Shown: positions 8,224 to 17,350, counted from the first letter of the stretch. The stretch: 64,000 nucleotides of DNA from Clostridium porci (GCF_009696375.1 NZ_VUMD01000002.1:124001-188000), one strand, 5' to 3'. Translations and numbers: made by a program. The notes: generated by a model from the letters alone, not told the origin.

Positions 8224-9270
8224 ATGAAGAAAAATTCAATAAAGTCACTAAATGTGCTGGCGATGACAGCGCTTCTTTCTGTTGCTGTGCTTTCTGGCTG
8301 CTCTGGCACAAAAGGCTTGGGGGAGACTTCCTCTGCAGCCGCTGCCACAGCAAAAGAGAGTGAAACTACAGCCGCTACTGAATCCAAGGAGGCTTTAACG
8401 GAAGCTGAGTCAAAGGATACAGGCGGCGGTAAGCTAAAGGTAATAGCCAGCTTTTATCCTATGTATGATTTTGCGGTTAAAATCGGCGGTGACAGGGCTG
8501 AGGTAGTGTGTATGGTTCCATCCGGTACAGAGCCTCATGATTGGGAACCCTCAGCCTCCGATCTTAAAAACCTGGAGGAAGCAGACCTTTTTGTTTATAA
8601 TGGCGCTGGTATGGAGCATTGGGTGGAGGATGTGCTTGCCGGCCTGGATCATAAAGCTCTGGTAATTGCCGAGGCGTCTCAGGGACTGACCTTTCTGGAG
8701 GGACACAGCCATGAGGAAGAAGGGGAGGAGGAAGGCCATGATCACGGCCACTACGATCCCCATGTATGGCTCAGCCCTATGAATGGAAAAAAGGAGATGG
8801 AACATATTAAAAATGCCTACATAGAGGCAGATCCAGATCATAAGGATTATTATGAAGCGAACTATGAAACCTATGCTGCCAGGTTCGACCAGCTGGATCA
8901 GAGCTATAAGGATACTCTGGCCTCCCTTCCCAATAAGGATATTGTGGTATCGCATGAGGCTTTCGGTTATCTCTGCAATGCTTATGGTTTAAATCAGATG
9001 GGAATTGAGGGCCTTTCACCGGATTCGGAGCCAGATCCGGCAAGAATGGCAGAAATAATTGATTTTGTGAAGGAGAGAAATGTAAAGGTTATCTTTTTTG
9101 AAGAGCTGGTAAGCCCCAAGGTTGCTGAAGCCGTGGCAAAGGAGACGGGAGCCGTTACCCAGGTTTTAAATCCTTTGGAGGGCTTAAGCGATGAGGAGCT
9201 GAAAAAAGGCGCTGATTATTTTTCTGTGATGGAAGACAACCTGAAGCAGTTGGAAAATGCGCTGAAATAA
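8224..9270 (+). CDS. znuA: Zinc/manganese ABC transporter substrate-binding lipoprotein (ZnuA/AdcA type)
   Basis: A 348-residue lipoprotein with lipobox LSGC (Cys26) and an Ala/Glu/Thr-rich tether, then a cluster A-I metal-binding fold. The first metal-ligand region is GTEPHDWEPS. A His/Glu-rich loop (about residues 160-181, ending HDHGHYDPHVWLSP) is typical of zinc rather than manganese binders. Later landmarks are VSHEAFGYL and a conserved Glu/Asp region near the C-terminus. It captures the metal outside the membrane for the ATPase and permease encoded next, 20 bases downstream. Confidence 0.9.
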   Translation: MKKNSIKSLNVLAMTALLSVAVLSGCSGTKGLGETSSAAAATAKESETTAATESKEALTEAESKDTGGGKLKVIASFYPMYDFAVKIGGDRAEVVCMVPSGTEPHDWEPSASDLKNLEEADLFVYNGAGMEHWVEDVLAGLDHKALVIAEASQGLTFLEGHSHEEEGEEEGHDHGHYDPHVWLSPMNGKKEMEHIKNAYIEADPDHKDYYEANYETYAARFDQLDQSYKDTLASLPNKDIVVSHEAFGYLCNAYGLNQMGIEGLSPDSEPDPARMAEIIDFVKERNVKVIFFEELVSPKVAEAVAKETGAVTQVLNPLEGLSDEELKKGADYFSVMEDNLKQLENALK

Positions 9271-9290
9271 TACAGACGGGAGGAGAGAGG

Positions 9291-9995
9291 ATGGATGCTA
9301 TTGCAGTCAAGGGACTGGACTTCTCCTATGGAAGCGTTCAGGTTCTGAATCAGATTCATTTTACTGTTCCAGAAGGCAGGCTGTCTGTCCTGCTGGGACA
9401 AAACGGAGCAGGAAAAAGCACTCTTTTAAGGCTTTTGTTGGGAGAATTGACTTCCAATGGGGAAAAGGGAAGTATCTGGCTTCTGGGACAGCAGATCAGA
9501 CAGTTTAGAAGCTGGCAGGAGATCAGCTATGTCCCTCAGAGAGGAATGGCATCCTATCAAAGTGTTCCGGCTTCTGTGGAGGAGGTTGTCCGGGCGAATC
9601 TGTACGCCCAGATTGGACCTTTCCGGTTGGCTGGAAGAAGGGAAAAGGAGCAGGTCCGGCAGGCCCTGCTCCAGGTGGGAATGGCGGATTTTGGCAAGCG
9701 GCTGATTGGGCGTCTGTCCGGCGGTCAGCAGCAGAGAATCCTTTTGGCAAGAGCTTTGGTAAATCGGCCCCGCCTTTTGCTTATGGATGAACCCACGTCA
9801 GGCATGGATGAGAAAAGCACAGAGGATTTCTATCAATTATTAAGAAGGATTAACCGGGAACAGGGCGTAACGGTGCTGATGGTAACTCACGACCGGAAAC
9901 GGCTGGAAGCCATCGCTGACAATATCTGGCTTTTGAAGGAAGGCAATATGAAGCTGATTCAGGGGCGGGAGGAAACAGACAATGGAGATATTTAA
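9291..9995 (+). CDS. znuC: Metal ABC transporter ATP-binding protein (ZnuC type)
   Basis: A 234-residue ABC ATPase with Walker A GQNGAGKST (about residues 36-44), signature LSGGQQQR (about 142-149), Walker B RLLLMDEPT, and the switch histidine in MVTHD. A GGGAGGAGAGAGG ribosome-binding site precedes the ATG. It energises import of the metal bound by the upstream lipoprotein. The last 14 bases overlap the permease gene, which implies coupled translation. Confidence 0.93.
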   Translation: MDAIAVKGLDFSYGSVQVLNQIHFTVPEGRLSVLLGQNGAGKSTLLRLLLGELTSNGEKGSIWLLGQQIRQFRSWQEISYVPQRGMASYQSVPASVEEVVRANLYAQIGPFRLAGRREKEQVRQALLQVGMADFGKRLIGRLSGGQQQRILLARALVNRPRLLLMDEPTSGMDEKSTEDFYQLLRRINREQGVTVLMVTHDRKRLEAIADNIWLLKEGNMKLIQGREETDNGDI

Positions 9996-10788
9996 TTATG
10001 GTTTCATGCAGAGGGCTTTTATTGTGGGGCTTTTGCTGGCAGCTGTGATTCCATGTATCGGGATGGTGATTGTATGCAAACGCTTGTCCATGATTGGGGA
10101 CGCTCTATCCCATACATCCCTTGCCGGAGTGGCGGCCGGTCTGATACTGGGAATGAATCCGGTTGCGGCGGCCGCCATAGCCTGCGTGATAGCTTCCCTG
10201 GGAATTGAACTCATACGGAGGAAGATGCCGAGATATTCAGAAATCTCCATTGCCGTCATTATGTCTGCTGGCGTAGGATTGGCTGGCGTACTTTCAGGCT
10301 TTGTAAAGAATGCGGCTAACTTCAATAGCTTTTTGTTCGGCAGTATTGTGGCAATCAGCGATTCGGAGCTGTATCTCGTGGTTGGCGTCAGCGCCGTTGC
10401 TCTTGCTATGTTCCTTCTGATGTACAAGGAATTATTTTATATATCCCTGGATGAACAGAGCGCAAGGCTGGCGGGAGTGCCAGTGGGCAGGGTGAATTTT
10501 TTGTTTACAATTTTGATTGCGGTAACGGTTTCCGTTGCAGCCAGGACAGTGGGGGCTTTGATCGTATCCTCCATGATGGTAGTGCCGGTTGCCTGTGCCA
10601 TGCAGTTTGGAACGAATTACCGTCAGACTGTGCTTTTAGCGGTAATGTTTAACGTTCTATTTATGATGGCCGGACTGTTCGCCGCCTACTATCTGGGGTT
10701 AAAGCCAGGAGGAGCCATTGTTCTGACAGGCGTAGCCTTTCTGATATTGATATTTGCAGGAAAGAAGCTTTTAAGGATAAGGGGCTGA
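9982..10788 (+). CDS. znuB: Metal ABC transporter permease (ZnuB type)
   Basis: A 268-residue integral membrane protein of the ABC-3 family with about eight hydrophobic segments and the family landmark GDALSHTSLAGVAAG near residues 34-48. It starts inside the ATPase gene (14-base overlap). It forms the membrane channel of the importer with the upstream ATPase and lipoprotein. Confidence 0.92.
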   Translation: MEIFNYGFMQRAFIVGLLLAAVIPCIGMVIVCKRLSMIGDALSHTSLAGVAAGLILGMNPVAAAAIACVIASLGIELIRRKMPRYSEISIAVIMSAGVGLAGVLSGFVKNAANFNSFLFGSIVAISDSELYLVVGVSAVALAMFLLMYKELFYISLDEQSARLAGVPVGRVNFLFTILIAVTVSVAARTVGALIVSSMMVVPVACAMQFGTNYRQTVLLAVMFNVLFMMAGLFAAYYLGLKPGGAIVLTGVAFLILIFAGKKLLRIRG

Positions 10789-10849
10789 TAGAAGGTTGGG
10801 GCTGAACGGCAGATAAAGAAAAAAAGAGAAGCATCAGGAGGGAGGGTAT

Positions 10850-11818
10850 ATGACAGATATTTACATTGTATCCGGCTTTTTGGGTGCAGGTAAGACTACC
10901 TTAATAAAGACTATGCTTCAAACTTTATTTAACAATAAGAAAATTGTTGTGATTGAAAATGAGTTTGGAGACGCAGGAATTGACGCGGGACTGCTCCGGG
11001 AATGCAGTCTGACAGTTACCAGTCTGAATGCAGGCTGCATCTGTTGCAGCCTGATGGGAGACTTTGAAAAATCAGTAGACCGGATTCTGAACCAGTATGA
11101 GCCGGATGCTATTGTGGTGGAGCCTTCTGGCGTTGGAAGGCTTTCTGACATCGCCAAAAGCTGCTTGCGGCTGGAGGAGGAGGGAAGGCTACGCCTTAAA
11201 AAAAACATTACAGTCGTAGACGTACGTACCTTTGATAAATACCTGAAAAACTATGGAGGGTTTTTTGAAGACCAGATTACATATGCGGATTTAGTTTTAT
11301 TAAGCCATCAGACCCAGAGGCAGGAGGAGGCAGGGAGTGTGGAGAGAGCAATCCGGAAGATGAATCCTGAGGCCAGAGTTGAGACGGGCTTATGGGAGTG
11401 TATTCCTTGCGGGGCTTTTTTGGATGCTCATAGAAATGCTTCCCTTTTTCAGATGGAGATGGATCTTGCAGTGGCTATGAAGCCTGTCCGGGTCAGAGCG
11501 GCCAGACGTAAAAAGGGCTTTTTCCCGTTTTTCTTTGCCAGTGATATATTTTCTGCAGTTACCTTGGAATGTAAGGAAGCTTTTACGAAAGAACAGCTAA
11601 GGAAACGGGTGCTTCATGTAATCCAGAATGCGGATGGAGAAATTCTTAGGGGCAAAGGGATTGTAGCGAACGGCTCTCACAGCTGGATTTTCCATTTTGT
11701 ACCGGATAGCCTGGAAATTGAGCCGGCAAATATAAAAGGAAGTCAGGTCTGTTTTATTGGAACGGGCCTGGATCAACAGCAGATACAGATATTATTTAGC
11801 GAGGAACCGTCATTATGA
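10850..11818 (+). CDS. CobW/COG0523-type metal-chaperone GTPase
   Basis: A 322-residue GTPase with P-loop GFLGAGKTT (residues 9-17), an ENEFGDAGID switch region, the diagnostic CxCC metal site GCICC (C63, C65, C66), a VEPSG Walker B region, and a C-terminal CobW_C domain (about 210-315). COG0523 proteins next to zinc importers are commonly Zur-regulated zinc chaperones such as ZagA/YciC in Bacillus, which fits here. GAGGG precedes the ATG. It overlaps the next gene by four bases. Confidence 0.88.
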   Translation: MTDIYIVSGFLGAGKTTLIKTMLQTLFNNKKIVVIENEFGDAGIDAGLLRECSLTVTSLNAGCICCSLMGDFEKSVDRILNQYEPDAIVVEPSGVGRLSDIAKSCLRLEEEGRLRLKKNITVVDVRTFDKYLKNYGGFFEDQITYADLVLLSHQTQRQEEAGSVERAIRKMNPEARVETGLWECIPCGAFLDAHRNASLFQMEMDLAVAMKPVRVRAARRKKGFFPFFFASDIFSAVTLECKEAFTKEQLRKRVLHVIQNADGEILRGKGIVANGSHSWIFHFVPDSLEIEPANIKGSQVCFIGTGLDQQQIQILFSEEPSL

Positions 11819-13380
11819 AGACACCTGTATGGGTTATAACCGGATTATTGGATTCGGGAAAAACCACCTTGATCAATAGACTGATTAAAGAGGAGCTGAG
11901 AGAGCTGAACCTTCTGATTCTCCAGTTTGAAGCTGGAGAGGAGCTGGTGAAGGAGAGGGAACGGATACAAAGGCTTATGTTTTCCAAAAGCCAGTTGGAA
12001 CAGACGCCCCTGGATATTGCCGATGGACTGCTGCTTTACCTGGAACAGCACAGCCCGGATTTGCTCCTGATAGAGTGGAACGGAATGGAGCATTTTCATA
12101 CTCTGGAGAAAATGCTTTTGCAGTTTTCTGCTAAAGCAGTTCTGTGTGTGGAAAAGGTCGTTTATGTTGTTAAGGATGAGGGCCTGCTAAAAAGACTTTG
12201 GGAGGCTGGCCCTGCCGCACGTTCGCAGATTGAAGGAAGCGATTTTGCCTATATCAGAACCAAAGAACATAAGCAGAACCGGAAAATCAAGGATATTCTG
12301 CATAGCTGTAATCCAGATATCCGGATTTTTACCGTTCAGAAATGGGAGCGCTTTTTGCAGAAAATGGTTCATTTCAGTATGCCGGCACAGCTATGGTTTC
12401 TTATGGCTTTGATGACAGCTATCGCCTGCATAACGGCCTTTACTCTGCTGAAGCCCTTTGAAATTTCAATGGGGCGGTTTATCAGTATATTTCTTGGAGT
12501 GTTTCTACAGGCGGTTCCATTTCTGGCGATTGGGGTTTTGCTATCCTCGGTGATTCAGTTTTACCTGCCTCAGGATTGGATTCAGCGCAGATTTCCCAAA
12601 ACGCTTCTGGCTGGTCAGCTGTTCGCGGTGCTGGCGGGCTTCTGCCTTCCTGTGTGTGACTGCGCCTCCATACCGGTTTTTAAGAGCCTGGTAAAAAAGG
12701 GAGTTCCAATGCCTGCCGCCGTGACGTTTATGCTGGTATCCCCTGTGATTAATCCGGTGGTCATTCTTTCTACCTGGTATGCATTTAACGGTAATTACCG
12801 GATGCTTGCCGCAAGATGTGGTCTGGGTATTTTGTGCGCGGTGCTCTGTGGCCTGACCTATCTGGTAAAACCGCCTGAAGCGAATCTGGCAGAAGATGAG
12901 ACGCCTTTTCCAGCAGGCTGCCGGAATTACAGTCTGCCTGTAGAGGAGAAAAGCCCTGTGGCGTATTTTCTGTGGATGCTTCGTCATGGGCAGAGTGAAT
13001 TTTTTTCAGTGGGGAAATATCTTCTTATCGGAATTGCTGTGTCTGCTCTTTTTCAGGATATGCTTCCCCTGGCAGTGGCTGCCGGTAGAGGAACAGCTCC
13101 CTGGGCAGCTCTATTGCTGATGATGGGAATGTCCTTTGCCCTTTCTCTTTGCTCATCCTCCGACGCGGTGGTGGCAAGAAGCATGGCAGGCGGCCTCCCT
13201 GCGGGAAGCATTGTTGGCTTTCTGGTATTTGGGCCAATGATGGATATAAAAAATGCGGCTATGCTGCTTTCTGGCTTTAAGCCCGGCTTTGTCGCCCGGC
13301 TAAGCGTGACCACATTTCTGGTTTGCTTCATAGTAGTTTTAATGTTTATGCTGTGCGGAAGCGGAGGGATTCGGATATGA
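11815..13380 (+). CDS. Fusion of a degenerate CobW-like GTPase domain with a DUF318/ArsP-type permease
   Basis: A 521-residue two-part protein. The N-terminal part (about residues 1-185) has an intact P-loop, GLLDSGKTT (10-18), but no CxCC metal site where the upstream CobW protein has one, and no clear NKxD base-specificity motif. The C-terminal part (about 190-521) has about eight membrane segments and the landmarks of the DUF318 (YraQ/YcgR/ArsP_1) permeases: FCLPVCDCASIP (about 277-288), LVSPVINPVV, and LCSSSDAVVARS with FGPMMDIKN. It may couple GTP binding to metal export or import. Continuous reading frame with no sign of a sequencing join; ATGA overlaps with both neighbours. Confidence 0.82.
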   Translation: MKTPVWVITGLLDSGKTTLINRLIKEELRELNLLILQFEAGEELVKERERIQRLMFSKSQLEQTPLDIADGLLLYLEQHSPDLLLIEWNGMEHFHTLEKMLLQFSAKAVLCVEKVVYVVKDEGLLKRLWEAGPAARSQIEGSDFAYIRTKEHKQNRKIKDILHSCNPDIRIFTVQKWERFLQKMVHFSMPAQLWFLMALMTAIACITAFTLLKPFEISMGRFISIFLGVFLQAVPFLAIGVLLSSVIQFYLPQDWIQRRFPKTLLAGQLFAVLAGFCLPVCDCASIPVFKSLVKKGVPMPAAVTFMLVSPVINPVVILSTWYAFNGNYRMLAARCGLGILCAVLCGLTYLVKPPEANLAEDETPFPAGCRNYSLPVEEKSPVAYFLWMLRHGQSEFFSVGKYLLIGIAVSALFQDMLPLAVAAGRGTAPWAALLLMMGMSFALSLCSSSDAVVARSMAGGLPAGSIVGFLVFGPMMDIKNAAMLLSGFKPGFVARLSVTTFLVCFIVVLMFMLCGSGGIRI

Positions 13381-14219
13381 CGTTAAAGGGTAAGGGAATG
13401 AACCTTCAAGTGCTGGCAGAATGCTGCTGCTATCTGTTTTTTGGACATCTTCTGTTTCAAATGACCTGGTCTGGAGACTATTTAAACTATGTAACTCCGC
13501 GAATGAAGCCCTATCTCTACGGGATGGTTTTGCTGATGCTTCTATGGGCTGCGGTGGAGGGAAGATATCTGCTGACTCCGCAGTATAAGATAAGGCTGGC
13601 TCGTTCCTGTGTTTTAATGATACCCATACTGCTCATTTCTCTTCGTCCTGGGCTTCCGGGAGGAAGCAGCATGATACGGGATTACGCGAGCTCAAAGATT
13701 GCCAGCACTCCCGGAACGGAGGAAGCAGCCCCTTTGCAGGCTGAAGGGGCTGGCACAGAAGCCGGCGGATATTTAAAAGAAGATTTTCAGGACAGCGCTG
13801 TTTTAGCCGGCGATGAAGAACGGCCCTGGTATGCCTTAAATGGTTTGGATGAGAATACAAAAACCATTGTAATTGCAGATGAGGACTACTATACCTGGAT
13901 GTATGAGCTGGGCTCCTTTCCTGAAAAATATGAAGGCTACACAGTTGAGATGAAGGGTTTTATTTACCGGAGTCCGGAGATTAAAAAGGAACATGACTTT
14001 GCCTTGGTTCGCCTGTCCATGTGGTGCTGTGCGGCAGACCTGGCTCCGATGGGGCTTTTAGTTGACAACGGTGGAAAACAGGAATTACAGGATGATACAT
14101 GGGTGGTGGTTAAAGGAAGCTTCGGAATCACTGAATATGGTTCTGACCCTATCCTGAAGGCCCAGAGCATAGAGCCGGCTGAGAAGCCGGAAGTAGAATA
14201 TGTGTATCCCTATTTTTAA
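13377..14219 (+). CDS. DUF1980 (TIGR03943/YcgQ-type) partner of the permease
   Basis: A 280-residue protein starting at the ATG that overlaps the previous stop (ATGA). An in-frame start further upstream at 13323 lies inside the permease gene and is not needed. It has three N-terminal membrane segments (about residues 10-90), a Glu/Ala-rich linker, and a C-terminal extracytoplasmic beta-rich domain (about 150-280) with the DEDYYTWMYEL and MWCCAADLAP landmarks of the family. Family members are nearly always encoded next to a DUF318 permease, as here, and are thought to work with it. Biochemical role unknown. Confidence 0.85.
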   Translation: MTLKGKGMNLQVLAECCCYLFFGHLLFQMTWSGDYLNYVTPRMKPYLYGMVLLMLLWAAVEGRYLLTPQYKIRLARSCVLMIPILLISLRPGLPGGSSMIRDYASSKIASTPGTEEAAPLQAEGAGTEAGGYLKEDFQDSAVLAGDEERPWYALNGLDENTKTIVIADEDYYTWMYELGSFPEKYEGYTVEMKGFIYRSPEIKKEHDFALVRLSMWCCAADLAPMGLLVDNGGKQELQDDTWVVVKGSFGITEYGSDPILKAQSIEPAEKPEVEYVYPYF

Positions 14220-14253
14220 ATCATGACAGGAAGGCTGCTAGTCTAAATCTCGT

Positions 14254-14280
14254 CCTGAACGTTCTCAGGCTTTCTTTTTA
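14254..14280 (+). terminator. Weak hairpin and T-rich tract after the metal operon
   Basis: CCTGA pairs with TCAGG around a six-base loop (14254-14269), followed by CTTTCTTTTT. The stem is short, so termination is plausible but not certain. Confidence 0.4.
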
Positions 14281-14477
14281 CGGGAATTTCATGTATAATG
14301 AGATATAAAAGAGCAGAAGTGGGAGCCGGGACGTGTTGGAGAAGTATAAGCTTACTCTTCGGAAAAGCAGGAAGAAGCAGATAAAGCTGTGAAATCAGGA
14401 TGTCTTTTGACATAGGATTATCCAATGTGTCGTAAGCCCCCTTACTTTAACTATGAGGAGTGTCAAGGAGGCTGCTT

Positions 14478-15413
14478 ATGATACTAAGCGTCAGCAGAAG
14501 AACCGATGTGCCAAACTATTATTCTGACTGGTTCCTGAGGCGGATCAGAGAAGGCTTTCTTTATGTCAGCAACCCTGTAAATCCCCATCAAATCAGCCGG
14601 ATTCATCTGTCGCCAGAGTTGGTGGACTGTATTGTTTTCTGGACTAAAAACCCTGTGGGGATTATAAACAGGCTAGAGGAATTGCAGAGCTATCAGTATT
14701 ATTTTCAGTACACCATCACAGGCTATGGAAGAGATATTGAACCGAATCTTCCGGATAAAAAAGCATGCTTGATTCCTGCGTTCCAGAGGCTTTCTGGCAT
14801 GCTTGGCATGGATAGAGTCATCTGGAGGTACGATCCGATCCTGCTGAATGAACGGTATACCTGGGAGTACCATATAAACGCCTTTTCTCAGATAGCCCGA
14901 AGCCTGAAAGGATATACAGAACACGTGGTTATCAGCTTCCTGGATCTTTACGCAAAAACAAAAAAGAACACCAGGGGGATGAATATAAAAGTAATGAATC
15001 AGGGGGAAATGACTTCTCTGGCAGGAAGGCTGGCAGCGATTGCGGCTGAAAATCATATGACAGTTCAGGCCTGCTGCGAGGATCTTGCTTTGAAGGGGAC
15101 AGGCCTTTTTCAGGGAAGCTGTATTGATAAAAGACTCATAGAAAAACTTCTGGGCTGCAGAGTGAAGGTGAGTAAAGATCCAAACCAGAGAGTGGAGTGC
15201 GGCTGTGCAGCCAGTATTGATGTGGGAGCCTATGACACCTGCCTGAATGGGTGCAGATATTGCTATGCAAATTTTAACAGCGACCGGGTGAAAGCCAACG
15301 CTGGACTGTATGATGTAAATTCGCCTCTTTTATGCAAAAACCTTGGGCCGGAGGATAAAGTGACAGAGCGTAAGGCTATATCCTTAAAAGAGGAACAGCT
15401 GTCTCTATTTTAG
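14478..15413 (+). CDS. DUF1848 protein with a C-terminal CxxxCxxC cluster
   Basis: A 311-residue soluble protein. The ATG at 14478 follows CAAGGAGG by seven bases; a GTG at 14460 lies before that site and is rejected. The N-terminus (ILSVSRRTDVPNYYSDWF) and FWTKNP motif identify the DUF1848 family. Near the C-terminus CLNGCRYCYAN gives the CX3CX2C spacing of radical SAM Fe-S ligands, but at the wrong end of the chain for a classical radical SAM barrel. A CGCAAS motif precedes it. It may be a circularly arranged relative of the radical SAM or spore photoproduct lyase group; function unknown. Confidence 0.8.
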   Translation: MILSVSRRTDVPNYYSDWFLRRIREGFLYVSNPVNPHQISRIHLSPELVDCIVFWTKNPVGIINRLEELQSYQYYFQYTITGYGRDIEPNLPDKKACLIPAFQRLSGMLGMDRVIWRYDPILLNERYTWEYHINAFSQIARSLKGYTEHVVISFLDLYAKTKKNTRGMNIKVMNQGEMTSLAGRLAAIAAENHMTVQACCEDLALKGTGLFQGSCIDKRLIEKLLGCRVKVSKDPNQRVECGCAASIDVGAYDTCLNGCRYCYANFNSDRVKANAGLYDVNSPLLCKNLGPEDKVTERKAISLKEEQLSLF

Positions 15414-15599
15414 AAAGTCTTAGGATACGCGGCTGGACGAAAAATAAGACTTTTCTCCAGACAATTCAATCAGAATGTGGCAGGATATCCTGGCTTAAAC
15501 TTGGAAAGGAGACATAAAAGCAGGATTTGGCAGGATTGAGAAGAATAGGCTGTATATCAGAATCAGAAGAGTGGCTGGCCTATATCAGGAGGAAGGGAA

Positions 15600-16157
15600 A
15601 TGCTGTATATACATAAGGTCCAATCTCCAGCAGGACTTTTGACCCTCGCAAGCCATGGAGAAAGCATCACAGGATTATGGATAGAAGGGCAGAAATATTA
15701 CGGAAGCACGCTGGATAAAAGGCTTCTGAACACAGACAGGCAAGGAAGCCTGTGCCTTAAGAAAGGCTGGGAAAAAGAGAAAGGAGTGAAAGCTGGAGGA
15801 GATCTTCCGGTTTTTCAGGAGGCTGTCTGCTGGCTAGCAGCCTATTTTGCGGGAGAGGAGCCGGGGCCTTTGCCGCAATTAGCTCCCAGCGGGAGCCGAT
15901 TCCGGCAGATGGTGTGGAGCCTGCTGCTGGAGATACCGAAGGGCCATACCACCACCTACGGAGCGATTGGAAGGGAGCTGGCCGTCAGGACAGGGCGGGT
16001 TCCTATGTCTGCACAGGCAATCGGAGGAGCAGTTGGGCATAACCCTATTTCCATTCTGATACCCTGTCACCGGGTGCTGGGGGCGGACGGCGGACTTAGA
16101 GGCTATGCCGGAGGCATTGAGGTCAAAAAAATGCTTCTGGCTCTGGAAGCGCTATGA
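15600..16157 (+). CDS. ogt: Methylated-DNA-protein-cysteine methyltransferase
   Basis: A 185-residue suicide DNA-repair enzyme that moves alkyl groups from O6-alkylguanine to its own cysteine. The active site is IPCHRV (Cys156), with the preceding helix-turn-helix IPKGHTTTYGAIG and the asparagine hinge region GHNPISI. The N-terminal half is the usual variable domain, somewhat longer than in E. coli Ogt. GGAGGAAGGG lies directly before the ATG. Stands alone between a DUF1848 gene and a LacI regulator. Confidence 0.93.
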   Translation: MLYIHKVQSPAGLLTLASHGESITGLWIEGQKYYGSTLDKRLLNTDRQGSLCLKKGWEKEKGVKAGGDLPVFQEAVCWLAAYFAGEEPGPLPQLAPSGSRFRQMVWSLLLEIPKGHTTTYGAIGRELAVRTGRVPMSAQAIGGAVGHNPISILIPCHRVLGADGGLRGYAGGIEVKKMLLALEAL

Positions 16158-16187
16158 AAAAGGGTTTCTTTTATTATGCAAATATGG

Positions 16188-16217
16188 TAAAATATCAGCA
16201 CAAAGTAAATATTTACT
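16188..16217 (+). promoter_or_regulatory. Promoter region and palindromic operator of the LacI-type gene
   Basis: A TAAAAT -10 box (16188-16193) with a weak -35 is followed at once by AGTAAATATTTACT (16204-16217), a perfect 14-base palindrome. Its centre TAAATATTTA is shared with the operator before the ABC transporter genes, so the regulator probably represses itself. Confidence 0.65.
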
Positions 16218-16256
16218 AAATTTAATGTTAGCAATGCTTGAAGGATGAGGAACTAT

Positions 16257-17231
16257 ATGGCAACAATTAAGGATATAGCACATATTGCCGGAGTATCACC
16301 GACAACCGTATCAAGAGTATTAAGTCAGGATGAAACACTCTCTGTCAGTCAAGAGGTGAGATTGAAAATATTGCGGACGGCCCATGAATTAAAGTATGTA
16401 TCGCCCAGAGTAAGACACATGCAAGAAAAAGAAAAGCTGGTGATCGGAATTGCGGATTGGCAAATTATTAGACAAGACAGAAAAAATATAAGAATAGCCT
16501 CGTTGAATACGATTATGGGAGCAATGTTAAAGAAAATTGATGTTCAGTTTGTCCGGATGGAGAAGAACAAGCCAGGACGGTATGACGGGATTATAGCATT
16601 AGGAATTTTTTCACCTGAAGAAATGGAGCAGTTGAAATTACAAAGTATTGCGATTGTATTTATAAATTCGGATGATAAAAATTATGAGTATGATTCAATT
16701 ATAATGGATTTTAATCGTGGAATAGAAGAAGCATTCGAGTATTTACTCTACAAACGTCAATACCGGACAATCGGATATATTGGGGGCTTATTTAATGATG
16801 GGAATATACGTATAGGTTATAGGCGTTTGGAAAGCGTGAAAACACTTTTGCAGCAATATCATTGCCTGGAAGAAAGAAATTTATTTGTTGGAGAGTTCAG
16901 TAAAGAAGGCGGCTGCGCTATGGCGAAAAAAGCGATTGAGTCGGGGCATTTGCCGGAAGCCATGCTGCTTGGAAGTGATGAGATTGCAGAAGGAGCCATT
17001 GAAGTATTTCAAGAAGCGGGTTTACGTATTCCGAAGGATATTGCGGTCGTAATTTATGAAGATATCAAAACATTAGAATCGAAATGGCAGGAATATACAC
17101 ATATTAGTATGTTCCCGGATATTGTGTGGGAAACAGCAATTAAGCTCTTGCTGGAGCAAATCAGAGAACATCGAGTTGAGAGCATGAAGATCTTACTTCC
17201 AGGAAAACTGGTAATGGGAGAAAGTGCATAA
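16257..17231 (+). CDS. LacI/GalR-family transcriptional repressor
   Basis: A 324-residue regulator starting MATIKDIAHIAGVSPTTVSRVL, a canonical LacI helix-turn-helix. The ATG at 16257 is chosen over 16245 because the family starts here and GGATGAGG lies before it. The remaining residues form a periplasmic-binding-protein-like effector domain (about 60-324) with a YIGGL strand and a VVIYED hinge. It is divergent enough that the effector cannot be named. Position and shared palindromes point to control of the importer and phosphodiesterase genes that follow. Confidence 0.9.
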   Translation: MATIKDIAHIAGVSPTTVSRVLSQDETLSVSQEVRLKILRTAHELKYVSPRVRHMQEKEKLVIGIADWQIIRQDRKNIRIASLNTIMGAMLKKIDVQFVRMEKNKPGRYDGIIALGIFSPEEMEQLKLQSIAIVFINSDDKNYEYDSIIMDFNRGIEEAFEYLLYKRQYRTIGYIGGLFNDGNIRIGYRRLESVKTLLQQYHCLEERNLFVGEFSKEGGCAMAKKAIESGHLPEAMLLGSDEIAEGAIEVFQEAGLRIPKDIAVVIYEDIKTLESKWQEYTHISMFPDIVWETAIKLLLEQIREHRVESMKILLPGKLVMGESA

Positions 17232-17243
17232 TTTTTATGATTT

Positions 17244-17280
17244 ACCTGAATTAGTTTTAGATGAACTATTTTCAGGTTTT
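17244..17280 (+). terminator. Extended hairpin after the LacI-type gene
   Basis: ACCTGAA (17244-17250) pairs with TTCAGGT (17271-17277), and inside it TAGTT pairs with AACTA. A short T run follows. It likely ends the regulator transcript. Confidence 0.6.
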
Positions 17281-17350
17281 GATACTAAATCAATGATTGG
17301 GGCAAACAATATAACTGGATATTTTGCTGTATCAATAATAAAGGAAAGAG

